NCBI GenBank assembly: GCA_022605955.1
Contig: JAKCOZ010000015.1
Span: 4,593,287-4,657,286, forward strand
DNA from: Rallus limicola
Lineage: Eukaryota > Chordata > Aves > Gruiformes > Rallidae
Direction: 5' to 3'
DNA length: 64,000 nt
Shown: piece after piece, positions 53,500 to 64,000 of the stretch
Layout: each line of letters starts with the position of its first letter
How positions within the stretch are numbered: position 1 is the stretch's first letter
Notes under the pieces: generated by a model
Databases searched by the model: none
What the model saw: only the letters and a program-made list of their open reading frames with translations
Told to the model about the DNA's origin: nothing
Program-made: the position numbers and the translations under genes

Positions 53500-54345
53500 G
53501 CTCTCTGACATCATCAGGGAGGCTGTGACCTCATGCAGGGTAGGCACGGTGACCTAACAGGTTCCCAGTGACCTCTCTGGGGAAGCTGGGTGCTCGCTGC
53601 CTGAGCATGGCTCTTAATGAGAGCCGGTGCGCCCACCGGTGAGGCCCCGTGGCATCGCGGAGGAGCAGCGGCAATCACTGGCTGGGCGTGGTGTGAACTC
53701 TGAGAGCTCCATTGCCGCATCGGGGAGCCCATGACCTCATGGGGAGCTGGCTGCACCGGACCCCCTGGCAGCGCCAGACCCCTGGGACAGCCGGGACCCC
53801 AGGAGGCAGCGGAGTGCTCATTGGTGCCTGACACCCAGGGCTGCCTGGGACCCCACAGGGAGCAGGGCAGGGATTGGCTGGGGGGGTGATGTCGTGCAGC
53901 AGTGCCTGACCTCACAGGGGCACTCATTGGCTGACCGAGTGTGATGTCCTGGGGCAGCCCGTGACTTCATAGGGGAGGGTGAGGTTCATTGGTTGGCAGT
54001 GTGTGACATCCCGCAGCAGCCTGGGACCTCACGGGTTAGTGGCTGCCCATTGGCCACGGGTTGTAACCTCATGCGGGACCGAGTGCTCATTGGCCGCCGG
54101 GGTGTGACCTCACGGGGGCCGGGGCTCTCATTGGCTGTCAGGGCGCGAGCTCGCGGGGCGCCCCCCGGCGGGCGCGGCCGCAGCCGAGCGTCGATTGGCC
54201 GGGCGGGCTCGGAGGGGCGGGGCCTCCCCGGCGCGCCCGCCGCCGCCTCGCGCCGCCATTGGCTGTCCCGGCGCGCGCCCGCGGGGCGGGGGGCACGTGC
54301 CGGCGGGGGCGGGGCGGCGGGCGGCGATTGGCCGGGCGGCGCGCG
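53500..54345 (+). promoter_or_regulatory. BSN upstream array of CCAAT boxes and TGACCTCA-like sites
   Basis: Ten ATTGG pentamers (inverted CCAAT boxes), all in the same orientation, begin at 53820, 53873, 53926, 53988, 54049, 54089, 54130, 54194, 54258 and 54327. Most are flanked as cattggcyg. Between and before them lie TGACCTCA or close variants, exact at 53526, 53732, 53907 and 54105 and one or two bases off at 53962, about 54024 and 54064. Successive ATTGG starts are 40-69 bases apart. The layout looks like a degenerate tandem duplication of a roughly 40-65 base unit whose two boxes were kept while the rest drifted. NF-Y would bind ATTGG; TGACCTCA is one base off a CRE and also a nuclear-receptor half-site. 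Confidence 0.75.
54294..54299. promoter_or_regulatory. E-box CACGTG
   Basis: A palindromic E-box in the CpG-island promoter 180 bases upstream of the BSN start codon. It could bind USF/MYC-type factors. Confidence 0.4.
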
Positions 54346-54373
54346 TGCCCGCCGCGCGAGCGGGCGCAGAGCG

Positions 54374-54383
54374 GCGCATGCGC
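54374..54383. promoter_or_regulatory. NRF-1 palindrome GCGCATGCGC
   Basis: A perfect NRF-1 consensus palindrome 91 bases before the BSN ATG. It is a frequent element of CpG-island promoters, including synaptic genes. Confidence 0.6.
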
Positions 54384-54473
54384 GGGGCGGCGGGGGCAGG
54401 CGGCGACGGCGGCGCGGGGCTGATGGCGGCGGAGGCGGCGCTGCGCTGAGGGAGCGGTCCCGCCCGGCCCGCC

Positions 54474-54643
54474 ATGGGCAACGAGGCCAGCCTGGAGGGC
54501 GGCGGCGACGACGGGCAGCTGCCGCCCGCCGCCGCCGGGGCCGCCGCCGCCGCCGGGGCCCCGCCGCCCGCCGCCGCCGCCGCCAAGCCGCCTTCAGCAC
54601 CGGGCGGCGGCGGACAGCTCCCGGGCGGCGCGCCCGGGCCCAG
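54474..54643 (+). CDS. BSN: BSN (Bassoon) exon 1, N-terminus only
   Basis: Bassoon is a giant presynaptic active-zone scaffold. The exon encodes MGNEASLEGGG, which carries the N-myristoylation signal (Gly2), then an Ala/Pro-rich run, then KPPSAPGGGGQLPGG, which matches Bassoon rather than its paralogue Piccolo (Piccolo shares only MGNEASLEG). It holds 56 full codons plus two bases before a splice donor cccag|gtcagc at 54643/54644. The rest of the gene lies beyond the window. It is preceded by a CpG island with GC boxes, an NRF-1 site and the CCAAT array. Within the exon, TTCAGCACC (54593-54601) and GGACAGCTCC (54612-54621) form an expanded RE1-like pair. Confidence 0.85.
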
Positions 54644-56399
54644 GTCAGCGGGGCGCGGGGGGCGGGAGCGCGGGGACGGAGGGGCGCGGGGGGCTGCAGC
54701 GGGGGCGCGGGGGGCGGAGGGTGGCGGGAGCGGGAGGACGGGGGAACCGGGAGAGGAGGGGCGCGGGGGGGACGCGGGGAGCAGCAGCGGGGGGCGGGCG
54801 CCCCGGCGTCGGGCGGGGGGTGCCGAGCGGGTGCCGGGGCGCTGGGGCGCGGAGGCAGGAGCCGTGCGGGCCGGCGGGCTGAGAGAGGGGCGTGCGGGGG
54901 CTGCGAGCCGGCGGGAGACCGGCGTGGGCCGGGCGGGGTGCCGGCAGGGCGCAGGCTGGGGGAGGAGGGGGATGGAGGCGGCCGAGATGGGTGGCTGCCG
55001 GCCGGACGGAGCAGCCCCGGGGCGGCTCGGGGGCACCCCTGGGTGCTGGGAGAGGCGGGGGTGAGGTTTGGGGCCGGGTGCGTGCAAGCGACGCCGAGTC
55101 CTCAGCGCGGGGTGCGGTGTTCGGGGGAGCGGGTGGAAGGTGGGTGCTGCCCGAGGGGGGAAGCCCAGCAGTGAGGGTGCCCAGAGGCGGAGCGAGCTCA
55201 GGAGGGAGGTGGGGGGCTGTGATTTGGGATTCGGGAGCCCAGGCCATGTGGAGGGGCTGCAGGAGCAGGAAAGGGGGGATGCTCCTGGGCGTGGATGGGG
55301 CAGCGAATAGCACCCGGGGCTTGGAGAAGGTTTTGGGGTGCAGCCTGGAGGAAGGGGGAGACGCAGGGAAGAGAGCAACTGAGGCAGCGTGAATTGGCAG
55401 GTGGCACACCAAACACTGGGGACCGGGATGAGGGGTCTGGCTGGGGTGGGAGGACGGTGCTTGGCCGCACATGGGTGGAAGTGTTGGGGGGGTCTGCGAG
55501 TGCCCCGAAAGCGGCCACCCCAAACCAGAGCCGGCACTGGGTGGGGAAGGTCGTTATGTAACAGGAGGGACGTGCAGCCCTGCCAGGAGCCGTCGGTGCA
55601 AAACCTTGCGGGGAGCCGTGCCGAGCGGCTCGCCCTCTGCCAGGCAGCGCCGGCTGGGTGGGAGACGCTTCGGGAGCGGGCATGGGCGTGGGACTGAAGA
55701 GAGTCCTTTAAAAAAAACCAAACACCCCCAAAAGCTGATCCTAAAATATCATCCCGCCTGGAAAAATGATGCAGAAAGTTGCACAGAGGGATGCGGGGGA
55801 CTCAGCGGCAGTTTGCCTACGGTGTGTGGCTGAGGTGGCAAGTGTGGGGCTCTGCCTCGCCTGTGCGGTGATGAGCTCTGCTTGTGTTGCTGGCGGTGGT
55901 GGTGTTGGAAACGGGGGAGACGTGGGGGTGTGGGTGCATGGCGTGGGGGTGTGTGGCGTGGGGGTGCCTTCCTCTAGCTCCCAGCCAGCCGGCTGCAATC
56001 GCTGCTCGCAGGCTGCACCTTCACATCCAGGCAGGATTCAAGGATGCTCCAGGGCAGCCGTGCTGCCGGTAGCTTCTCTTTGTAAAATCCCTCTTAGCTT
56101 TGACATGGGGAGCGTGAAAAAACTGCCCCAGAGTGAAATCGTTCTGCTTTTCCTTTGCATTCTGTCTGGTTCCCCTTGCTAAGGACTCGCCAGCCCCTCC
56201 ACTTCCAACGCCAGCGAGAACTTGTTCATCAGCTGCTCGTAGGGATTCAGAATTAAATAGTGGCAGGGATATTTGGGCTGGCATAACAAGCTCAGCCTAG
56301 GGAGCTGTACAGACCCGCCAGCTCCGTCTGGTTTTGGTGCTGCTGTGTGAACTGCCCTGTTGCTGCCCAGGGTCCGTGTTTGCTCTTGGGTTTGCTGTT

Positions 56400-56414
56400 G
56401 GGGGGGGGGGGGGG
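56400..56414. repeat. Homopolymer G15
   Basis: A run of about 15 guanines in BSN intron 1. Its length is uncertain in any assembly. Confidence 0.9.
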
Positions 56415-57058
56415 TGTTGGGATCCCAAAGAGCTTGAGGCTGGTGCAGTAGAGGGGGAGCACGGTTGTGCTGGGCTGTGCCCCAGCCCTGTCACGCTGAG
56501 CTGATGCTCCTGCCCCTCCCAGGGAGCTGCCCTCCCTTGCAATTAATTAACGCAATTAAAGAGGTGGGCTGTGCGGGGCTCTGCAGGCTGGTGGTGAAGG
56601 CTGCTGAGGAGCAGTGGGATGGGGAAGGTGCTGATCCATACCGGTGTGTGAAAATGGAGTGTGGGAGGGGTGCGGGGAGCCGAGGCAGCGTTGAGGGGGT
56701 TTAATTGAAGGTAGCAAAGTGGGAATGAAGGCCTCCAGAAATAAGTCAGCTTTGTGAGCCGTGGGGATGTGAGATAGACTAGGCGTTGTGAAGGGTTTGG
56801 CAAAGCGCGGCTCGTGCTGACCCGGCAGCGGGCGTGCAGCGCAAGACGTGCGGCTCCGAGAGTCCCGGGTGGTGAGGTGAGGGAAAGGGAATTCTTCCCA
56901 AGGTTTGGGCCATCATTTTGTTTTTTCTCTCTCTGAATCAAACGGTCTGAAGCCAGGCACAAGCCAGCAAAGGCCACAGAAATGTTACTTTTCTGTGTAG
57001 CCACCCACAGCTTGCGTTAGCCTGCACACCTTCCATGCGGCACGCTGGGCTTCAGGGG

Positions 57059-57080
57059 CTCGGATCCGGATCCGGATCCG
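57059..57080. repeat. (ATCCGG)n short tandem repeat
   Basis: Three perfect copies of the six-base unit, giving overlapping GGATCC palindromes. It is of no obvious function. Confidence 0.9.
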
Positions 57081-58776
57081 TCACACCAGTGTGCAGGAAG
57101 CTGTGTGCCCGCTGTGGAGGGGAGACATTGGGAATCATCCTTGAGGAGCAGGGTCTTCTCGCTGGCTCGCAACACCCACCGCTGCTGATAAACCTGGCTG
57201 TGCTTGGGTGCTCGGCTGCGAGCTGGGTCGGCTCTGGCAGTGGGACGCAGCTCCAGGAGAGGCAAGCGTGGCGCGGGATTGCATCAGGCGAGGTGCTTTT
57301 CAGCACTGGTGAGAAGACCTCAGCCCTTGCTCGAGGCACCGGTGAAATCCCACCCAGGAGAGGTGGGGGGGTTGTGCCCAGCTCTGGTTTTTGGGTGATG
57401 CTGAGTGGGAGGAGGGAGGGAAGCCCCAGAGCGCTCCTCTGAAGAGACACCCCCGTACCTCAAGCACAGGGCTCATTTGGGGGTGCAGTTAGCTGAATTG
57501 ATGAGGAGGGGTGGGGTGGGAGAGCAGGGGTGATTACAGGTTCAGAAACACAGCTCGGGGCACGGCGTTTGACGTGGCTGGTTTACCTGGTATCCTGAAG
57601 AGAGACTTTATTGCTGCTTCCAACTGTGTTTGTCTGTGCCTGATTCAGTCCATTCAGGTTTTTGGTCTCACTGCTGCTCAGCCGTGTAGCTGAGGGGGGG
57701 GGTTGGACACCTGGATGCACCCTCTGAGGCTGAAGGACCAGAAAGAGGAAGAGTGGCAGTCTCCCAGGAAGCACTGAGGACCAGCCACAAACACCCAGGC
57801 TGTCGGTAGGAGCAGCAGCACTTTAGCATCGCTGTTCCTCCAGAGCCTGTGGGATGTGTGTAGCCAACAGCTGCTGGGCTTCCAGGTCAGGAGTAACCTT
57901 TCTCCCTGAGCAGAGACCACCAGGACCTTTGCTTTCTGGGATAAAAAAGCCACTTTACGGAATGCCCCAGAATTTCTCAAGTCTCCAGGTTGGCTTGCTG
58001 TGAGTCGAAGGTCTTAAAGTGACCAAGAAAGGAAGTTTCTAGTACTGCTGAGTGGCAGCAGCTCCAGCCTGTGCTGTGAACGCTCCCTGCAGAGCCTTCA
58101 CTTGGCTTGAACCGGAAAGGTGGGAGCTGATCCTGTTCACCCTGCTCCGCATTCGGCATCAGCTTGTTTGACAGGTGGTGGAGCTTGGAGGGAGGAACAT
58201 CAGGTGATGGGAAAGAGCTTGGTAGAGGAACAGGGCTGAAAGAAGCACCCCTGCAAATTAGAGAAAACAACTCCAGTTATAATGTCTGTGCCATTCGCGT
58301 GCTCCATCCTGCCTGATTGGGAGCTCCCGGGCCTTTCCCGGGCATCGGCTTGTTTTCATGCCCTCAGCACTGTGGCAGTAAAGAATGAATGCATAGAAGT
58401 AATTGGAAAAACCCAATTAATCCAGTTTCTCTGTCTCTCTTTAAGTGTGTGCTTCTCCTGGGCTTGCAGGAATGGGCAGCTGATGCCCGTTTCCATCTGA
58501 CTCTGCTGGAAGCAAAACGAGGCTGTGCGCTGGAAAAGCAGTCTACAGCCAAGGCTCAGGCTCGTTGGCAGAGCTGGCTCCGTGTTTGTTCCCAGGGGCT
58601 GTGGTCCCCAGGGAGGCTGAGCCCTCAGCCAGACCCCACGGGGATGCTGCTCTCCTGGGCATCGCTGGGAAAAACTTTTCCTCAGGTATTAAACCAGGTT
58701 TTTCCTGGCCGTGAGCTGAACTGTGGGCTGGCACTCTGGGAAAGCCTGCCCGTGCCTGTGTGTAGGATTAGCTTAT

Positions 58777-59077
58777 ATCAGAATCAGTGGCCGGGGTGGG
58801 AAGGGACCTCAAAGTCCCCCAGTGCCACCCCCCACTATGGGCAGGGACAACCCCCACCAGCCCAGTGTGCCCAAAACCCCATCCAGCCTGGCCTTGAACC
58901 CTGCCAGTGATCCAGAGGCAGCCCCAGCTGCTCTGGGTGCCCTGTGCCAGGGCCTCCCCACCCTCCTGGGGAAGGCTTTCTTCCCAATATCTAACCTCAG
59001 TCTCCCCTCCTTCAGTTTAAATCCATCACCCCTGTCCTAATGCTTCGTGCCCCTGTGACCCATCCTCTCTACAGCCT
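58777..59077 (-). mobile_element. CR1 LINE fragment, 3' end, minus orientation
   Basis: The plus strand contains the reverse complement of the CR1 3' region: aagggacctcaaagtccccc, then ccccatccagcctggccttga, then ccagaggcagccccagctgc, then ttcttcccaatatctaacct. The conserved 3' end lies at the left (about 58777) and the element is 5'-truncated at the right (about 59077), as usual for CR1. CR1 is the dominant avian retroposon. This copy is about 300 bases, diverged and without coding capacity. Confidence 0.85.
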
Positions 59078-62000
59078 ATCTGCCATGCTATAAGACACTG
59101 GGAGGGGAGGGAGGGAGGGAGCGGAGGCCGGCTTGGAGTCGTGAGGGGAAGAACAGATGTAGGCAACACCTCGGCGTGAGCGAAGGAGAAGGTAAAAGGA
59201 GGAGTACAAAATGGCTCACTTGGCAGATCAAGTCAAAATATTTGCTGTGTTAAATATCCCACTGGGCTGAGGTTCCTCTTCCTCTCCAGTGATGGGCAGG
59301 GGGTGTCAGCCGCAACGTGCCTGCTCGTTAGCGAGCGGAGCTTTTACCTACTTCTGAGAGCTCAGCCAGCAGCTGTGAGGCCCCTGAATTTAGACAGCAC
59401 AATCCTGGATGCTTAAGTAACTCCAAAACCTCGTCCGTGAACATCGCTCATCAATATTCAGAATGTTTGGCATCAAATATTGATGCCTTTATTTCCAAAA
59501 CAAACACAGGGATTTGTGATCTGTTTGGCAGGCCGGGGTTTCTCCCCGGGGTGTGGTGCTGAAGGCTTGCCTCTCTACCCACCCCCCCCCTTTTGCCATG
59601 GGGGGCCTCCTGGATGTGCCTGTGCCACCCACTTCTGCTCAGGAAGGAGAACGTGGGAGCATCGGGAAGGGCTGATTTCCTTCGCTCCGTTGGCTTGTGC
59701 CGGTTGAAGCTTCTCCAGCTCCTTCTTTCATGGCTTGTGGCTGTGGTGGGGACATGTCCTACACCCCGAAACCCCACGTGCTGGCCACCAGGCTCTTCTG
59801 CGGATGTCTGGTGGTGCTGCAGCTCCAAATGACTGTGTCCCCTGGAAGCGGTGGGTCCACCCGCGCTGGGGGTCCTGCCGCAGACCCTGCCTCTCACCAG
59901 GCCCTGCACAGCGGTACACCTTCAGCAGAGGTGGCTTGTCCCAGTAATCCCGATGCAACACCACCAGATTTGTTTCCCAGCGTGTGACACGTGCCTGGGG
60001 AAGGGTGTGACAGGCAGGCAGGGTGCAGGCAGCCGTCTGAAAGCCGGGTGGCTGGGTGGGGTGACACAGGCTCCATGGCAGTGACGTTCCAGCTTTTCAC
60101 TGGACGTGGCAATGTGCTCATCACTGAGCTGAGGAGCTGCCCCGGGGGGGTTTTGGGCTGGTGGTGAGTGACAGTCCAATGCTGATGGTCCTCCTGGTCC
60201 CACACACCATAAGCTGCGATCGAGATCGTTGCTGCTGAGCCATCACTCTGTTGTCAGGCATCGCTCTGAGTGACAGATGTGTTAGTTTTTGCATCAATCC
60301 ACGGGTGTGACAGCCCTTAGGATCAGGGCTCTCTTGTCTTTCTTAGTGCTGGGAGGTGCCGAGCTTCGGCGTGACCCTGTGGCGCTGCTGTGCCACCTGT
60401 CACTCAGCGCTGGGCACACTGTACCGCTCTGTGTGTCACTGACACCCCGAAGTTTTCATAAATACAGGGAGTTGGCTCCTCTCTGAGAGCACCAAGCATC
60501 TCCAGTGAGCTGCTGAGGAGCTGCAAGAGGGAGTGGTACCATCCCACCTGGTTAACGCTGGCCCGTGCCCTACAGTGAGGGTGGGAGGTGTGTTCCTGGG
60601 GGTGTCCTCACCCGTGCTCTGCTCATATTTAATATCAAAGATGTCTTGACTATGCTGGTGGTAGTATCCCACTGACTCTTGAGCTCTTTATAGCTTACCA
60701 GTGCGTGTTTGATATTGAAGGTAGACCCCAGCCTCACCGACAGATCGGGGGAAGTGGTTTGATGGGGCAGGAGACAGCAGCTCCCTGCTGAGCTCCTTGG
60801 AGGCAGAGGAGCACAATCCACCAAGCCAAGAAAAACCACGCCTGGATGTGATTTTGACTTCTCTCTTTAAATGTCACAGTTTGGCTTTAGATGAGAGGTG
60901 ATGGTATGCCATCTGACCTGACTTCTGGCACTGGGTGGTAAGGATTGTCCCAATGGCTAACAAAGGCAACCCAAAATCTGGAGCTTGGAGGTCTGACCTA
61001 GCCAAATGGCAAGGAAATGTATGTGAGCAGTGAGCATAAATAAGTCTGGGACCCATTTATCAGAGGGTGTGGTGGGATATATGATCACACCAGGTTTAAA
61101 TAGAAGCTTCACCTCCTAAAATACACAGCCTCCCTCAACCCAAAGCGATAGGTGTTGTGATGAACAGCAGATTAGCTGTTCACAGTGGCTCTGTGAAGCT
61201 GTGATTAAATACTTTGGTGCGTTCTCTTTTGTCAGGAATGATTTAGTTGTGTTTCTAGGTCATTGTAGGAGGAAAACCCGTGTGTGTTCAATGCGGTAAA
61301 GTCTATTAGGCATCTTCTAAGAAGAGCTACAACAAAACCTCCCTCTCTCCTGCCCAGGCTGTCCTCAGGTTCTTTTCCTCTCTTTGCTCATGGGTTGCCT
61401 CAGCAATCTGCCCTCGTCCTCCTCTTGCTTCATGACCTTAGGAAGAGCCTTCACCCCAGAGCAACCAAGATGAACATCTCCACTGTTAGTGCTCGCTGGT
61501 GGTCAGCTCGGTTGTCCGAGAGCCAAGTGCCCATAACAGGGTGTGGAAGGTACCAGTGGGCAAAGGCAGGAGCACAGGACCAGAGGAGACCTCTGGCCCA
61601 TTACCATTAGACCACCATCATTAGATGCCCCTTCATATAGTCCCATTATCAAGGTAACGACTAAGATCTTAATTGAGATGCTCTACCTTGCAAAGCCAAA
61701 ATGCAGCTTTGATTTGCCTGTGGTAATCTGCATGTCTGAGATGTGCAGATGTGACTGAACTGCCATATGTCTTCCTGAGGTATAACAACACCTTCGAGCC
61801 CAAGTGTGTTGCTCAAAGACTTGGACCTGGGCCATCCTGGCCAGCTGGCTTCACCGTGGGGAGCGATGGGGACTTGGGACGGTCACTCAGTTCTGGTTCT
61901 GCAGCCGGGTGATGGGGCATCTCGCATGGCTGGGACGCAGTGGGGACAGGCCTTAGAACATGGGTCAGGACTCAAAGCTCAGCCTTTGGAGATAATGAGA

Positions 62001-64000
62001 TGGTCCTACCCTTGTCCACCTCTCTGTGTTCACAGCCAGACAGGTATAGGAGGTAAGGAGGGAACATATTATGGACATGAGGTCTTCTCACTGCATAGTG
62101 GTTATGCAGTGACTTCCTAAGCTGCAACAAGCTCTGCCCAGGCTCCTCTGACCCATGAGAAGCTCTTTCCCTCCTCCCTGAAGACTGTTGAGGCCATCCC
62201 TGTGTTTCTCGGTGCTTCCTCATCCTGTGTGGGTGGGCTTCAGTGCTGTGCTGTGACTCCTGCTGGGGATGCCCTTCAGCTTCTGAGCCCTCATGTGAGG
62301 TGTCAGCTGCCACCTCCTGCCTCTCCCACCTGCAGTCATCTGAACCTTTACTGCTTGAGCACACCTTGCTGCTCTCCACGAGAAGAGCATCTCCTGCCCT
62401 CTTCTCAGAGGGTTTCCCTCATTTTTGACAGTTACAATGCAACCTAGAGCAAGCAGATAACGTGTGGCTCAAAGGGAGAGTGCCTCCATGCTGCTCCAGA
62501 AATGCTGCTGAATTCTGAGTATCTTCAAGCTGCTGTGACCAACCATCCTTTGCTTGGCTCTGGGACCTGCCAGGGGTTCCCCAGACATGACAAAGCAGTT
62601 TCCCACACTGAGTAGCTTTCAGATGAAGATCTGACAGGTCCTGTGAAGGCCAGAGAGAGGAACAAAAAGTAAATCACCTTGGACTGAAATGGTGCCTGGT
62701 GTGGATGTGACAAAATGCAGCGTTCCAGCCGACCTGTTTGGGGTTGGCATGCCCTCCTCCATCCCGCCCAGGGTGCCCGAGGCATGGACCTCTGAGGAGG
62801 TATTACAGGGTAGCGAGACTTCTGGAGGCCAGATGTGAGTAACTGAGAGCAGCCTTTGAACCTTTCTTTCCCCCATTTTTTCCCTTCCCTGACAGCAGAA
62901 TGTTGCCTTTTTGCCTGTTGTGAGTCTTTCCTGGCAGTGGGAGCTCACAGGCTTCTCCTGTTGCCAAGAGGGCCGTGGGGCTGATGCTGAGCTCAGAGCC
63001 TGGCTTTAGTGGATATTCCTTTGCAGGACCAGGGCTCTCCTGAGGATTGTAGCATTGCAAATGTGGGTATTTATGTTGGAATTTGGCTTTTATTTATTGA
63101 TTTTGAGCTGTGTTAAGAGATGCTTGGATTACGTGACCTCCCCTAACGTGTTCTCAGGGTGCTCCTTCTGAGGGTGCTCTGTCCTTGGAAGTTGTACATG
63201 GCCATGAATTCACTGTTAGACCTGGCATTTGTTGTCGTTATATGGCTTGAAAAGGGTCCAACACCTCTTGCCAGACCCAACTGGGTCCATTGAGAGTGCC
63301 CCAGTATGTTGGTAGCTTGCATCCTTCCTTCATCAGTCTAGACCAGAGGAGTATGAAGAGATGTTGCCATATTTAATGTCTGTGAGAGGATGAAATGGTG
63401 TGTGGGAATCACTTCCAGAGATTGACATGTTGTAGCTGTTAACCACTTCTCTTTTTTTAACCAGAAAAAACAGATTGCAGCCTGGGAAAAACACTGGGGG
63501 GGTGGTTGGGTGGTGGGGTTTTTTTTAAATTCCATGTCCTAAAGAAAACATTTCACTCACAGATATGACTTAGAAAATAGGAATAGTCAGAATTTATATA
63601 ATAAGTTCTTATGGGACTTGGTAATTTGCCTTCCTCCTGAAGAACCCCAATCAGCTGGTGATAGGAAGCTTAGGAAAGGCTTGGGGGGAACGTGGTGCTG
63701 AACTAGAGCTTTTTCCACGTTGACTCCGAACTGTGTCTTCCTTTGATGAAACATGAAATTACTTTTAATTTATTTTGTTCCAATCCTAGTTACATAAACC
63801 ATTATTTGATTGTACAGCTGGACTGAAAAACTGTAGGAGGTCTCACATTTAGGATTTTGCTGCCTCTTTCTCATTAAGCCTACAGACTGATTTCTTTAAA
63901 TGCACCTATTAATCTTCTTAGGGAGACAAATTGTTGTTTGGTTGGGGTTTTTTCTGGGTTTTTTTTCCCTTTTTTAAAAAATACTGAACTCCCAGTTAAC

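Larger units (their letters stand above)
54644..64000 (+). other. BSN: BSN intron 1 (incomplete)
   Basis: The remaining 9.4 kb shows no exon with Bassoon zinc-finger or other similarity. The first 0.8 kb is CpG-island sequence with long but meaningless open frames on both strands. Further right are G runs (G15 at 56400-56414), an (ATCCGG)n run (57059-57080), a CR1 fragment (58777-59077) and otherwise unremarkable, progressively AT-richer sequence to the end. Bassoon is known to have a very long first intron. Confidence 0.65.

Noticed and set aside
54474..54643. Exon considered as PCLO (Piccolo) instead of BSN
   Set aside because: Piccolo shares the first nine residues, but the following KPPSAPGGGGQLP block is specific to Bassoon, and BSN is syntenic with TRAIP/CAMKV/MST1R.
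54128..55537. Minus-strand open frame of 469 codons antisense to BSN exon 1
   Set aside because: A composition artefact of the CpG island; the translation is low-complexity Ala/Pro/Arg and it spans the promoter array.
63686..63696. RE1-like half-site GGTGCTGAA near the right end of BSN intron 1
   Set aside because: Only one half of RE1 is present; the partner half does not match at either canonical or expanded spacing.

Overview
The window is vertebrate nuclear DNA and almost certainly from a bird. The genes carry GT-AG introns and encode proteins very close to human MON1A, MST1R (RON), CAMKV, TRAIP and the N-terminus of Bassoon. The only recognisable interspersed repeat is a 5'-truncated CR1 LINE. 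The DNA is GC-rich, the introns are very short and repeats are scarce, as in an avian microchromosome. The species cannot be told from the sequence.

Layout, left to right. 1-2763 is non-coding and probably belongs to a gene leaving on the minus strand; synteny suggests RBM6, and its 5' splice donor is at 2763/2762. A CpG-island bidirectional promoter (about 2.2-3.6 kb) separates it from MON1A (+, coding 4274-7015). MST1R follows (+, coding 10139-17222). A GC-rich intergenic stretch holds a small intronless actin-related gene (+, 21206-22201), probably the ACTL11 locus. CAMKV (+, coding 28076-31570, first exon about 24.7-24.92 kb) and TRAIP (+, coding 32685-51251) lie nearly end to end. A tandem CCAAT-box array (53.5-54.35 kb) then leads into BSN exon 1 (+, 54474-54643). 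The rest of the window is BSN intron 1.

The genes are not a pathway. MON1A is a RAB7 exchange-factor subunit, MST1R a receptor tyrosine kinase, CAMKV a calmodulin-binding pseudokinase of neurons, TRAIP a replisome/mitotic E3 ligase and BSN a presynaptic scaffold. What they share is a conserved syntenic block (human 3p21.31), here with TRAIP directly next to BSN.

The points most worth a second look are: the ten regularly spaced ATTGG boxes interleaved with TGACCTCA-like sites before BSN; an expanded RE1/REST-like site inside BSN exon 1; a minor-spliceosome (U12-type) last intron in TRAIP; the actin-related protein that lacks the D-loop and its catalytic residues and sits beside an RFX X-box; an HSP90 retro-fragment in a TRAIP intron; and a poly-glutamate C-terminal tail on RON.
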